Origin: Amphiduros pacificus
Lineage: Eukaryota > Annelida > Polychaeta > Phyllodocida > Hesionidae
Reading direction: 5' to 3'
Length of the DNA: 64,000 bases
Assembly: GCA_949316495.1 (NCBI GenBank)
Contig: OX439005.1
Location: 10,718,001-10,782,000 of the forward strand
Below the pieces are notes generated by a model, which ran no database searches, was not told the origin of the DNA, and saw only the letters and a list, made by a program, of their open reading frames with translations. The position numbers were made by a program, and so were the translations under genes. Shown one piece after another: positions 11,101-24,510 of the stretch; position 1 is the first letter of the stretch, and the number at the start of each line of letters is the position of its first letter.

Positions 11101-14100
11101 AGCTCGCTCCGAAAATTTGTTTGAAGGTGTATCTCACCCCACACCACATTTGTGATTTTTTTGGAGGCTGTAGTGATCAGCATGTTTTTTAAAAAAATTC
11201 AAAACCAATATTTGGCCCCTTTCTGACGTTACCGTTGATCATCGGCACGTCAGAAATCGCTCAGCTCGCTCCGAAAAATTGTTTTAAGGTGTATCTCACC
11301 CCAATGCACATCTTTGATTTTTTTGGAGGCTGTAGTGATCAGCATGTATTCTTGAAAAATTCAAATTCAATATTTGGCCCCTGTGTGACGCTGCCGTTGA
11401 TCATCGGCATGTCACAAATCGATTGGGTGACTCTGAAATTTTGTTTGAAGGTGTATCTCACCCCAATTCACATCTTTGATTTTTTTGGAGGCTGTAGTGA
11501 TCAGCATTTATTCTTGAAAAATTCAAAACTAATATTTGGCCCCTTTCTGACGTTACCATTGATCATCGGCACGTCAGAAATCGCTCAGCTCGCTCCGAAA
11601 ATTTGTTTGAAGGTGTATCTCACCCCACACCACATTTGTGATTTTTTTGGAGGCTGTAGTGATCAGCATGTTTTTTAAAAAAATTCAAAACCACTATTTG
11701 GCCCCTTTCTGACGTTACCGTTGATCATCGGCACGTCAGAAATCGCTCAGCTCGCTCCGAAAAATTGTTTTAAGGTGTATCTCACCCCAATGCACATCTT
11801 TGATTTTTTTGGAGGCTGTAGTGATCAGCATGTATTCTTGAAAAATTCAAATTCAATATTTGGCCCCTGTGTGACGCTGCCGTTGATCATCGGCATGTCA
11901 CAAATCGATTGGGTGACTCTGAAATTTTGTTTGAAGGTGTATCTCACCCCAATTCACATCTTTGATTTTTTTGGAGGCTGTAGTGATCAGCATTTATTCT
12001 TGAAAAATTCAAAACTAATATTTGGCCCCTTTCTGACGTTACCGTTGATCATCGGCACGTCAGAAATCGCTCAGGTCGCTCCGAAAAATTGTTTTAAAGT
12101 GTATCTGACCCCAATGCACATCTTTGATTTTTTTGGAGGCTGTAGTGATCAGCATGTATTCTTGAAAAATTCAAAACCAATATTTGGCCCCTTTCTGACG
12201 TTACCGTTGATCATCGGCACGTCAGAAATCGCTCAGCTCGCTCCGAAATTTTGTTTTAAGGTGTATCTCACCCCAATGCACATCTTTGATTTTTTTGGAG
12301 GCTGTTATGATCAGCATGTATAAATGAAAAATTCAAAACCAATATTTAGCCCCTGTGTGACGTTACCGTTGATCAACGGCACGTCAGAAATCGATTGGCT
12401 GGCTCTGAAATTTTGTTCTGAAGTGTATCTCACCCCACACCACATTTGTGATTTTTTTGGAGGCTGTAGTGATCAGCATGTATTCTTGAAAAATTCAAAT
12501 TCAATATTTAGCCCCTGTGTAACGCTGCCGTTGATCATCGGCATGTCACAAATCGATTGGGTGACTCTGAAATTTTGTTTGAAGGTGTATCTGACCCCAA
12601 TGCACATCTTTGATATTTTTGGAGGCTGTAGTGATCAGCATGTATAAATGAAAAATTCAAAACTAATATTTAGCCCCTGTGTGACGTTACCGTTGATCAA
12701 CGGCACGTCAGAAATCGCTCAGCTCGCTCCGAAAAATTGTTTTAAGGTGTATCTCACCCCAATGCACATCTTTGATTTTTTTGGAGGCTGTAGTGATCAG
12801 CATGTATTCTTGAAAAATTCAAATTCAATATTTGGCCCCTGTGTGACGCTGCCGTTGATCATCGGCATGTCACAAATCGATTGGGTGACTCTGAAATTTT
12901 GTTTTAAGGTGTATCTCACCCCAATTCACATCTTTGATTTTTTTGGAGGCTGTAGTGATCAGCATTTATTCTTGAAAAATTCAAAACTAATATTTGGCCC
13001 CTTTCTGACGTTACCGTTGATCATCGGCACGTTTGATTTTTTTGGAGGCTGTAGTGATCAGCATGTATTCTTGAAAAATTCAAAACCAATATTTGGCCCC
13101 TTTCTGACGTTACCGTTGATCATCGGCACGTCAGAAATCGCTCAGCTCGCTCCGAAAAATTGTTTTAAGGTGTATCTCACCCCAATGCACATCTTTGATT
13201 TTTTTGGAGGCTGTTGTGATCAGCATGTATAAATGAAAAATTCAAAACCAATATTTAGCCCCTGTGTGACGTTACCGTTGATCAACGGCACGTCAGAAAT
13301 CGATTGGCTGGCTCTGAAATTTTGTTCTGAAGTGTATCTCACCCCACACCACATTTGTGATTTTTTTGGAGGCTGTAGTGATCAGCATGTATTCTTGAAA
13401 AATTTAAATTCAATATTTAGCCCCTGTGTGACGCTGCCGTTGATCATCGGCATGTCACAAATCGATTGGGTGACTCTGAAATTTTGTTTGAAGGTGTATC
13501 TCACCCCTATGCACATCTTTGATTTTTTTGGAGGCTGTAGTGATCAGCATGTATTCTTGAAAAATTCAAAACCAAAATTTGGCCCCTTTCTGACGTTACC
13601 GTTGATCATCGGCACGTGAGAAATCGTTCAGCTCGCTCCGAAATTTTGTTTAAAGTTGTATCCCACCCCAATGCACATCTTTGATTTTTTTTGGAGGCTG
13701 TAGTGATCAGCATTTATTCTTGAAAAATTCAAAACTAATATTTGGCCCCTTTCTGACGTTACCGTTGATCATCGGCACATTAGAAATCGCTCAGCTCGCT
13801 CCGAAATTTTGTTTAAAGGTGTATCCCACCCCAATGCACATCTTTGATTTTTTTGGAGGCTGTAGTGATCAGCATTTATTCTTGAAAAATTCAAAACTAA
13901 TATTTGGCCCCTTTCTGACGTTACCGTTGATCATCGGCACGTCAGAAATCGCTCAGCTTGCTCCGAAAAATTGTTTGAAGGTGTATCTGACCCCAATGCA
14001 CATCTTTGATTTTTTTTGGAGGCTGTAGTGATCAGCATGTATTCTTGAAAAATTCAAAACCAATATTTAGCCCCTGTGTGACGTTACCGTTGATCAACGG

Positions 14101-15709
14101 CACGTCAGAAATCGATTGGCTGGCTCTGAAATTTTGTTCTGAAGTGTATCTCACCCCACACCACATTTGTGATTTTTTTGGAGGCTGTAGTGATCAGCAT
14201 GTATTCTTGAAAAATTCAAATTCAATATTTGGCCCCTGTGTGACGCTGCCGTTGATCATCGGCATGTCACAAATCGCTCAGCTCGCTCCGAAAAATTGTT
14301 TTAAGGTGTATCTGACCCGAATGCACATCTTTGATTTTTTTGGAGGCTGTAGTGATCAGCATTTATTCTTGAAAAATTCAAAACTAATATTTGGCCACTT
14401 TCTGACGTTACCGTTGATCATCGGCACGTCAGAAATCGCTCAGCTCGCTCCGAAAAATTGTTTGAAGGTGTATCTCACCCCAATGCACATCTTTGATTTT
14501 TTTGGAGGCTGTAGTGATCAGCATGTATAAATGAAAAATTCAAAACCAATATTTAGCCCCTGTGTGACGTTACTGTTGATCAACGGCACGTCAGAAATCG
14601 ATTGGCTGGCTCTGAAATGTTGTTCTGAAGTGTATCTCACCCCACACCACATTTGTGATTTTTTTGGAGGCTGTAGTGATCAGCATGTATTCTTGAAAAA
14701 TTCAAATTCAATATTTCGCCCCTGTGTGACGCTGCCGTTGATCATCAGCACGTCAGAAATCGCTCAGCTCGCTCCGAAAAATTGTTTTAAGGTGTATCTC
14801 ACCCCACACCACATTTGTGATTTTTTTGGAGGCTGTAGTGATCAGCATGTATTCTTGAAAAATTCAAATTCAATATTTAGCCCCTGTGTGACGCTGCCGT
14901 TGATCATCGGCATGTCACAAATCGATTGGGTGACTCTGAAATTTTGTTTGAAGGTGTATCTCACCCCAATTCACATCTTTGATTTTTTTGGAGGCTGTAG
15001 TGATCAGCATGTATAAATGAAAAATTCAAAACCAATATTTAGCCCCTGTGTGACGTTACCGTTGATCAACGGCACGTCAGAAATCGATTGGCTGGCTCTG
15101 AAATGTTGTTCTGAAGTGTATCTCACCCCACACCACATTTGTGATTTTTTTGGAGGCTGTAGTGATCAGCATGTATTCTTGAAAAATTCAAATTCAATAT
15201 TTCGCCCCTGTGTGACGCTGCCGTTGATCATCAGCACGTCAGAAATCGCTCAGCTCGCTCCGAAAAATTGTTTTAAGGTGTATCTCACCCCACACCACAT
15301 TTGTGAATTTTTTGGAGGCTGTAGTGATCAGCATGTATTCTTGAAAAATTCAAAACCAATATTTGGCCCCTTTCTGACGTTACCGTTGATCATCGGCACG
15401 TCAGAAATCGCTCAGCTCGCTCCGAAATTTTGTTTAAAGGTGTATCCCACCCCAATGCACATCTTTGATTTTTTTGGAGGCTGTAGTGATCAGCATTTAT
15501 TCTTGAAAAATTCAAAACTAATATTTGGCCCCTTTCTGACGTTACCGTTGATCATCGGCACGTCAGAAATCGCTCAGCTCGCTCCGAAAATTTGTTTGAA
15601 GGTGTATCTCACCCCACACCACATTTGTGATTTTTTTGGAGGCTGTAGTGATCAGCATGTTTTTTAAAAAAATTCAAAACCAATATTTGGCCCCTTTCTG
15701 ACGTTACCG
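8157..15709 (+). repeat. Macro-repeat copy 2
   Basis: This copy matches copy 3 at offset 9,335 from its start to about 14,300, and copy 4 at offset 48,914 (48,752 after a one-monomer deletion in copy 4). Low-copy changes shared only with copy 4 are 11558, 11694, 12521, 13405, 14319 and 14574, which recur at 60472, 60608, 61273, 62157, 63071 and 63326. A private change at 15307 would fall just past the window end in copy 4. Copy 2 contains the truncated monomer at 12972-13070 and a pair of T8 runs at 13685 and 14010. It is the longest complete representative of the macro-repeat in the window. Confidence 0.9.
12972..13070 (+). repeat. Truncated 99-bp monomer, macro-copy 2
   Basis: The 63-base deletion junction is identical to that at 5318, here after base 13032. 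Its place relative to neighbouring subtypes matches copy 1. Confidence 0.93.
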
Positions 15710-17491
15710 TTGATCATCGGCACGTCAGAAATCGCTCAGCTCGCTCCGAAAAATTGTTTTAAGGTGTATCTCACCCCAATGCACATCTTTGATTTTTTTG
15801 GAGGCTGTAGTGATCAGCATGTATTCTTGAAAAATTCAAATTCAATATTTGGCCCCTGTGTGACGCTGCCGTTGATCATCGGCATGTCACAAATCGATTG
15901 GGTGACTCTGAAATTTTGTTTGAAGGTGTATCTCACCCCAATTCACATCTTTGATTTTTTTGGAGGCTGTAGTGATCAGCATTTATTCTTGAAAAATTCA
16001 AAACTAATATTTGGCCCCTTTCTGACGTTACCGTTGATCATCGGCACGTCAGAAATCGCTCAGGTCGCTCCGAAAAATTGTTTTAAGGTGTATCTGACCC
16101 CAATGCACATCTTTGATTTTTTTGGAGGCTGTAGTGATCAGCATGTATTCTTGAAAAATTCAAAACCAATATTTGGCCCCTTTCTGACGTTACCGTTGAT
16201 CATCGGCACGTCAGAAATCGCTCAGCTCGCTCCGAAAAATTGTTTTAAGGTGTATCTCACCCCAATGCACATCTTTGATTTTTTTGGAGGCTGTTATGAT
16301 CAGCATGTATAAATGAAAAATTCAAAACCAATATTTAGCCCCTGTGTGACGTTACCGTTGATCAACGGCACGTCAGAAATCGATTGGCTGGCTCTGAAAT
16401 TTTGTTCTGAAGTGTATCTCACCCCACACCACATTTGTGATTTTTTTGGAGGCTGTAGTGATCAGCATGTATTCTTGAAAAATTCAAATTCAATATTTAG
16501 CCCCTGTGTGACGCTGCCGTTGATCATCGGCATGTCACAAATCGATTGGGTGACTCTGAAATTTTGTTTTAAGGTGTATCTCACCCCAATTCACATCTTT
16601 GATTTTTTTGGAGGCTGTAGTGATCAGCATTTATTCTTGAAAAATTAAAAACTAATATTTGGCCCCTTTCTGACGTTACCGTTGATCATCGGCACATTAG
16701 AAATCGCTCAGCTCGCTCCGAAATTTTGTTTAAAGGTGTATCCCACCCCAATGCACATCTTTGATTTTTTTGGAGGCTGTAGTGATCAGCATTTATTCTT
16801 GAAAAATTCAAAACCAATATTTAGCCCCTGTGTGACGTTACCGTTGATCAACGGCACGTCAGAAATCGATTAGCTGGCTCTGAAATTTTGTTCTGAAGTG
16901 TATCTCACCCCACACCACATTTGTGATTTTTTTGGAGGCTGTAGTGATCAGCATGTATTCTTGAAAAATTCAAATTCAATATTTGGCCCCTGTGTGACGC
17001 TGCCGTTGATCATCGGCATGTCAGAAATCGCTCAGCTCGCTCCGAAAAATTGTTTTAAGGTGTATCTCACCCCAATGCACATCTTTGATTTTTTTGGAGG
17101 CTGTAGTGATCAGCATGTATTCTTGAAAAATTCAAATTCAATATTTGGCCCCTGTGTGACGCTGCCGTTGATCATCGGCATGTCACAAATCGATTGGGTG
17201 ACTCTGAAATTTTGTTTGAAGGTGTATCTCACCCCAATTCACATCTTTGATTTTTTTGGAGGCTGTAGTGATCAGCATTTATTCTTGAAAAATTCAAAAC
17301 TAATATTTGGCCCCTTTCTGACGTTACCGTTGATCATCGGCACGTCAGAAATCGCTCAGCTCGCTCCGAAAATTTGTTTGAAGGTGTATCTCACCCCACA
17401 CCACATTTGTGATTTTTTTGGAGGCTGTAGTGATCAGCATGTTTTTTAAAAAAATTCAAAACCAATATTTGGCCCCTTTCTGACGTTACCG
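15710..17491 (+). repeat. Macro-repeat module with a two-monomer (324-bp) deletion
   Basis: The module corresponds to 6,051-8,156. Its first part is offset by 9,659 and its last part by 9,335, so 324 bp, exactly two monomers, are missing. The fusion lies between about 16,500 and 16,567. The left half still has the TTAGCCCC subtype, and the right half already has the GTTTTAAGG subtype that follows two monomers later in the intact version. This is the footprint expected of unequal exchange or replication slippage in register. Confidence 0.82.
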
Positions 17492-19258
17492 TTGATCATC
17501 GGCACGTCAGAAATCGCTCAGCTCGCTCCGAAAAATTGTTTTAAGGTGTATCTCACCCCAATGCACATCTTTGATTTTTTTGGAGGCTGTAGTGATCAGC
17601 ATGTATTCTTGAAATATTCAAATTCAATATTTGGCCCCTGTGTGACGCTGCCGTTGATCATCGGCATGTCACAAATCGATTGGGTGACTCTGAAATTTTG
17701 TTTGAAGGTGTATCTCACCCCAATTCACATCTTTGATTTTTTTGGAGGCTGTAGTGATCAGCATTTATTCTTGAAAAATTCAAAACTAATATTTGGCCCC
17801 TTTCTGACGTTACCGTTGATCATCGGCACGTCAGAAATCGCTCAGGTCGCTCCGAAAAATTGTTTTAAAGTGTATCTGACCCCAATGCACATCTTTGATT
17901 TTTTTGGAGGCTGTAGTGATCAGCATGTATTCTTGAAAAATTCAAAACCAATATTTGGCCCCTTTCTGACGTTACCGTTGATCATCGGCACGTCAGAAAT
18001 CGCTCAGCTCGCTCCGAAAAATTGTTTTAAGGTGTATCTCACCCCAATGCACATCTTTGATTTTTTTGGAGGCTGTTATGATCAGCATGTATAAATGAAA
18101 AATTCAAAACCAATATTTAGCCCCTGTGTGACGTTACCGTTGATCAACGGCACGTCAGAAATCGATTGGCTGGCTCTGAAATTTTGTTCTGAAGTGTATC
18201 TCACCCCACACCACATTTGTGATTTTTTTGGAGGCTGTAGTGATCAGCATGTATTCTTGAAAAATTCAAATTCAATATTTAGCCCCTGTGTGACGCTGCC
18301 GTTGATCATCGGCATGTCACAAATCGATTGGGTGACTCTGAAATTTTGTTTGAAGGTGTATCTGACCCCAATGCACATCTTTGATATTTTTGGAGGCTGT
18401 AGTGATCAGCATGTATAAATGAAAAATTCAAAACTAATATTTAGCCCCTGTGTGACGTTACCGTTGATCAACGGCACGTCAGAAATCGCTCAGCTCGCTC
18501 CGAAAAATTGTTTTAAGGTGTATCTCACCCCAATGCACATCTTTGATTTTTTTGGAGGCTGTAGTGATCAGCATGTATTCTTGAAAAATTCAAATTCAAT
18601 ATTTGGCCCCTGTGTGACGCTGCCGTTGATCATCGGCATGTCACAAATCGATTGGGTGACTCTGAAATTTTGTTTTAAGGTGTATCTCACCCCAATTCAC
18701 ATCTTTGATTTTTTTGGAGGCTGTAGTGATCAGCATTTATTCTTGAAAAATTAAAAACTAATATTTGGCCCCTTTCTGACGTTACCGTTGATCATCGGCA
18801 CATTAGAAATCGCTCAGCTCGCTCCGAAATTTTGTTTAAAGGTGTATCCCACCCCAATGCACATCTTTGATTTTTTTGGAGGCTGTAGTGATCAGCATTT
18901 ATTCTTGAAAAATTCAAAACCAATATTTAGCCCCTGTGTGACGTTACCGTTGATCAACGGCACGTCAGAAATCGATTAGCTGGCTCTGAAATTTTGTTCT
19001 GAAGTGTATCTCACCCCACACCACATTTGTGATTTTTTTGGAGGCTGTAGTGATCAGCATGTATTCTTGAAAAATTCAAATTCAATATTTGGCCCCTGTG
19101 TGACGCTGCCGTTGATCATCGGCATGTCAGAAATCGCTCAGCTCGCTCCGAAAAATTGTTTTAAGGTGTATCTGACCCCAATGCACATCTTTGATTTTTT
19201 TGGAGGCTGTAGTGATCAGCATTTATTCTTGAAAAATTCAAAACTAATATTTGGCCAC

Positions 19259-19295
19259 TTTCTGACGTTACCGGTGATCACCGGCACGTCAGAAA
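19259..19295. other. Second copy of the 37-bp nearly perfect palindrome
   Basis: This element is the counterpart of 2210-2246 at offset 17,049, with the same two core changes. Copies 2 and 4 have only one of them (core CCGTTGATCACCGG at about 9,936 and 58,850), a half-changed form of the core. Confidence 0.85.
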
Positions 19296-22200
19296 TCGCT
19301 CAGCTCGCTCCGAAAAATTGTTTGAAGGTGTATCTCACCCCAATGCACATCTTTGATTTTTTTGGAGGCTGTAGTGATCAGCATGTATAAATGAAAAATT
19401 CAAAACCAATATTTAGCCCCTGTGTGACGTTACCGTTGATCAACGGCACGTCAGAAATCGATTGGCTGGCTCTGAAATGTTGTTCTGAAGTGTATCTCAC
19501 CCCACACCACATTTGTGATTTTTTTGGAGGCTGTAGTGATCAGCATGTATTCTTGAAAAATTCAAATTCAATATTTCGCCCCTGTGTGACGCTGCCGTTG
19601 ATCATCAGCACGTCAGAAATCGCTCAGCTCGCTCCGAAAAATTGTTTTAAGGTGTATCTCACCCCACACCACATTTGTGATTTTATTGGAGGCTGTAGTG
19701 ATCAGCATGTATTCTTGAAAAATTCAAATTCAATATTTAGCCCCTGTGTGACGCTGCCGTTGATCATCGGCATGTCACAAATCGATTGGGTGACTCTGAA
19801 ATTTTGTTTGAAGGTGTATCTCACCCCAATTCACATCTTTGATTTTTTTGGAGGCTGTAGTGATCAGCATGTATAAATGAAAAATTCAAAACCAATATTT
19901 AGCCCCTGTGTGACGTTACCGTTGATCAACGGCACGTCAGAAATCGATTGGCTGGCTCTGAAATGTTGTTCTGAAGTGTATCTCACCCCACACCACATTT
20001 GTGATTTTTTTGGAGGCTGTAGTGATCAGCATGTATTCTTGAAAAATTCAAATTCAATATTTCGCCCCTGTGTGACGCTGCCGTTGATCATCAGCACGTC
20101 AGAAATCGCTCAGCTCGCTCCGAAAAATTGTTTTAAGGTGTATCTCACCCCACACCACATTTGTGATTTTTTTGGAGGCTGTAGTGATCAGCATGTATTC
20201 TTGAAAAATTCAAAACCAATATTTGGCCCCTTTCTGACGTTACCGTTGATCATCGGCACGTCAGAAATCGCTCAGCTCGCTCCGAAATTTTGTTTAAAGG
20301 TGTATCCCACCCCAATGCACATCTTTGATTTTTTTGGAGGCTGTAGTGATCAGCATTTATTCTTGAAAAATTCAAAACTAATATTTGGCCCCTTTCTGAC
20401 GTTACCGTTGATCATCGGCACGTCAGAAATCGCTCAGCTCGCTCCGAAAATTTGTTTGAAGGTGTATCTCACCCCACACCACATTTGTGATTTTTTTGGA
20501 GGCTGTAGTGATCAGCATGTTTTTTAAAAAAATTCAAAACCAATATTTGGCCCCTTTCTGACGTTACCGTTGATCATCGGCACGTCAGAAATCGCTCAGC
20601 TCGCTCCGAAAAATTGTTTTAAGGTGTATCTCACCCCAATGCACATCTTTGATTTTTTTGGAGGCTGTAGTGATCAGCATGTATTCTTGAAAAATTCAAA
20701 TTCAATATTTGGCCCCTGTGTGACGCTGCCGTTGATCATCGGCATGTCACAAATCGATTGGGTGACTCTGAAATTTTGTTTGAAGGTGTATCTCACCCCA
20801 ATTCACATCTTTGATTTTTTTGGAGGCTGTAGTGATCAGCATTTATTCTTGAAAAATTCAAAACTAATATTTGGCCCCTTTCTGACGTTACCGTTGATCA
20901 TCGGCACGTCAGAAATCGCTCAGCTCGCTCCGAAAATTTGTTTGAAGGTGTATCTCACCCCACACCACATTTGTGATTTTTTTGGAGGCTGTAGTGATCA
21001 GCATGTTTTTTAAAAAAATTCAAAACCAATATTTGGCCCCTTTCTGACGTTACCGTTGATCATCGGCACGTCAGAAATCGCTCAGCTCGCTCCGAAAAAT
21101 TGTTTTAAGGTGTATCTCACCCCAATGCACATCTTTGATTTTTTTGGAGGCTGTAGTGATCAGCATGTATTCTTGAAAAATTCAAATTCAATATTTGGCC
21201 CCTGTGTGACGCTGCCGTTGATCATCGGCATGTCACAAATCGATTGGGTGACTCTGAAATTTTGTTTGAAGGTGTATCTCACCCCAATTCACATCTTTGA
21301 TTTTTTTGGAGGCTGTAGTGATCAGCATTTATTCTTGAAAAATTCAAAACTAATATTTGGCCCCTTTCTGACGTTACCGTTGATCATCGGCACGTCAGAA
21401 ATCGCTCAGGTCGCTCCGAAAAATTGTTTTAAAGTGTATCTGACCCCAATGCACATCTTTGATTTTTTTGGAGGCTGTAGTGATCAGCATGTATTCTTGA
21501 AAAATTCAAAACCAATATTTGGCCCCTTTCTGACGTTACCGTTGATCATCGGCACGTCAGAAATCGCTCAGCTCGCTCCGAAATTTTGTTTTAAGGTGTA
21601 TCTCACCCCAATGCACATCTTTGATTTTTTTGGAGGCTGTTATGATCAGCATGTATAAATGAAAAATTCAAAACCAATATTTAGCCCCTGTGTGACGTTA
21701 CCGTTGATCAACGGCACGTCAGAAATCGATTGGCTGGCTCTGAAATTTTGTTCTGAAGTGTATCTCACCCCACACCACATTTGTGATTTTTTTGGAGGCT
21801 GTAGTGATCAGCATGTATTCTTGAAAAATTCAAATTCAATATTTAGCCCCTGTGTGACGCTGCCGTTGATCATCGGCATGTCACAAATCGATTGGGTGAC
21901 TCTGAAATTTTGTTTGAAGGTGTATCTGACCCCAATGCACATCTTTGATATTTTTGGAGGCTGTAGTGATCAGCATGTATAAATGAAAAATTCAAAACTA
22001 ATATTTAGCCCCTGTGTGACGTTACCGTTGATCAACGGCACGTCAGAAATCGCTCAGCTCGCTCCGAAAAATTGTTTTAAGGTGTATCTCACCCCAATGC
22101 ACATCTTTGATTTTTTTGGAGGCTGTAGTGATCAGCATGTATTCTTGAAAAATTCAAATTCAATATTTGGCCCCTGTGTGACGCTGCCGTTGATCATCGG

Positions 22201-22306
22201 CATGTCACAAATCGATTGGGTGACTCTGAAATTTTGTTTTAAGGTGTATCTCACCCCAATTCACATCTTTGATTTTTTTGGAGGCTGTAGTGATCAGCAT
22301 TTATTC

Positions 22307-22405
22307 TTGAAAAATTCAAAACTAATATTTGGCCCCTTTCTGACGTTACCGTTGATCATCGGCACGTTTGATTTTTTTGGAGGCTGTAGTGATCAGCATG
22401 TATTC
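22307..22405 (+). repeat. Truncated 99-bp monomer, macro-copy 3
   Basis: The deletion junction is the same, after base 22367, at the offset of 9,335 expected from copy 2. Confidence 0.93.
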
Positions 22406-24510
22406 TTGAAAAATTCAAAACCAATATTTGGCCCCTTTCTGACGTTACCGTTGATCATCGGCACGTCAGAAATCGCTCAGCTCGCTCCGAAAAATTGTTT
22501 TAAGGTGTATCTCACCCCAATGCACATCTTTGATTTTTTTGGAGGCTGTTGTGATCAGCATGTATAAATGAAAAATTCAAAACCAATATTTAGCCCCTGT
22601 GTGACGTTACCGTTGATCAACGGCACGTCAGAAATCGATTGGCTGGCTCTGAAATTTTGTTCTGAAGTGTATCTCACCCCACACCACATTTGTGATTTTT
22701 TTGGAGGCTGTAGTGATCAGCATGTATTCTTGAAAAATTCAAATTCAATATTTAGCCCCTGTGTGACGCTGCCGTTGATCATCGGCATGTCACAAATCGA
22801 TTGGGTGACTCTGAAATTTTGTTTGAAGGTGTATCTCACCCCTATGCACATCTTTGATTTTTTTGGAGGCTGTAGTGATCAGCATGTATTCTTGAAAAAT
22901 TCAAAACCAAAATTTGGCCCCTTTCTGACGTTACCGTTGATCATCGGCACGTGAGAAATCGTTCAGCTCGCTCCGAAATTTTGTTTAAAGTTGTATCCCA
23001 CCCCAATGCACATCTTTGATTTTTTTTGGAGGCTGTAGTGATCAGCATTTATTCTTGAAAAATTCAAAACTAATATTTGGCCCCTTTCTGACGTTACCGT
23101 TGATCATCGGCACATTAGAAATCGCTCAGCTCGCTCCGAAATTTTGTTTAAAGGTGTATCCCACCCCAATGCACATCTTTGATTTTTTTGGAGGCTGTAG
23201 TGATCAGCATTTATTCTTGAAAAATTCAAAACTAATATTTGGCCCCTTTCTGACGTTACCGTTGATCATCGGCACGTCAGAAATCGCTCAGCTTGCTCCG
23301 AAAAATTGTTTGAAGGTGTATCTGACCCCAATGCACATCTTTGATTTTTTTTGGAGGCTGTAGTGATCAGCATGTATTCTTGAAAAATTCAAAACCAATA
23401 TTTAGCCCCTGTGTGACGTTACCGTTGATCAACGGCACGTCAGAAATCGATTGGCTGGCTCTGAAATTTTGTTCTGAAGTGTATCTCACCCCACACCACA
23501 TTTGTGATTTTTTTGGAGGCTGTAGTGATCAGCATGTATTCTTGAAAAATTCAAATTCAATATTTGGCCCCTGTGTGACGCTGCCGTTGATCATCGGCAT
23601 GTCAGAAATCGCTCAGCTCGCTCCGAAAAATTGTTTTAAGGTGTATCTGACCCCAATGCACATCTTTGATTTTTTTGGAGGCTGTAGTGATCAGCATGTA
23701 TAAATGAAAAATTCAAAACCAATATTTAGCCCCTGTGTGACGTTACCGTTGATCAACGGCACGTCAGAAATCGATTGGCTGGCTCTGAAATGTTGTTCTG
23801 AAGTGTATCTCACCCCACACCATATTTGTGATTTTTTTGGAGGCTGTAGTGATCAGCATGTATTCTTGAAAAATTCAAATTCAATATTTCGCCCCTGTGT
23901 GACGCTGCCGTTGATCATCAGCACGTCAGAAATCGCTCAGCTCGCTCCGAAAAATTGTTTTAAGGTGTATCTCACCCCACACCACATTTGTGATTTTTTT
24001 GGAGGCTGTAGTGATCAGCATGTATTCTTGAAAAATTCAAATTCAATATTTAGCCCCTGTGTGACGCTGCCGTTGATCATCGGCATGTCACAAATCGATT
24101 GGGTGACTCTGAAATTTTGTTTGAAGGTGTATCTCACCCCAATTCACATCTTTGATTTTTTTGGAGGCTGTAGTGATCAGCATGTATAAATGAAAAATTC
24201 AAAACCAATATTTAGCCCCTGTGTGACGTTACCGTTGATCAACGGCACGTCAGAAATCGATTGGCTGGCTCTGAAATGTTGTTCTGAAGTGTATCTCACC
24301 CCACACCACATTTGTGATTTTTTTGGAGGCTGTAGTGATCAGCATGTATTCTTGAAAAATTCAAATTCAATATTTCGCCCCTGTGTGACGCTGCCGTTGA
24401 TCATCAGCACGTCAGAAATCGCTCAGCTCGCTCCGAAAAATTGTTTTAAGGTGTATCTCACCCCACACCACATTTGTGATTTTTTTGGAGGCTGTAGTGA
24501 TCAGCATGTA

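Larger units (their letters stand above)
17492..24510 (+). repeat. Macro-repeat copy 3
   Basis: Copy 3 follows copy 2 at offset 9,335 and copy 1 at offset 17,049. It shares with copy 1, and not with copies 2 and 4, the paired change that makes the core palindrome GGTGATCACC (19271-19284) and the GATTTTATTGG variant at about 19,680. A one-monomer deletion lies between 23650 and 23697, after which the offset to copy 2 becomes 9,173. Similarity to copy 2 ends at about 24,510, where the zone B modules begin. Confidence 0.88.
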
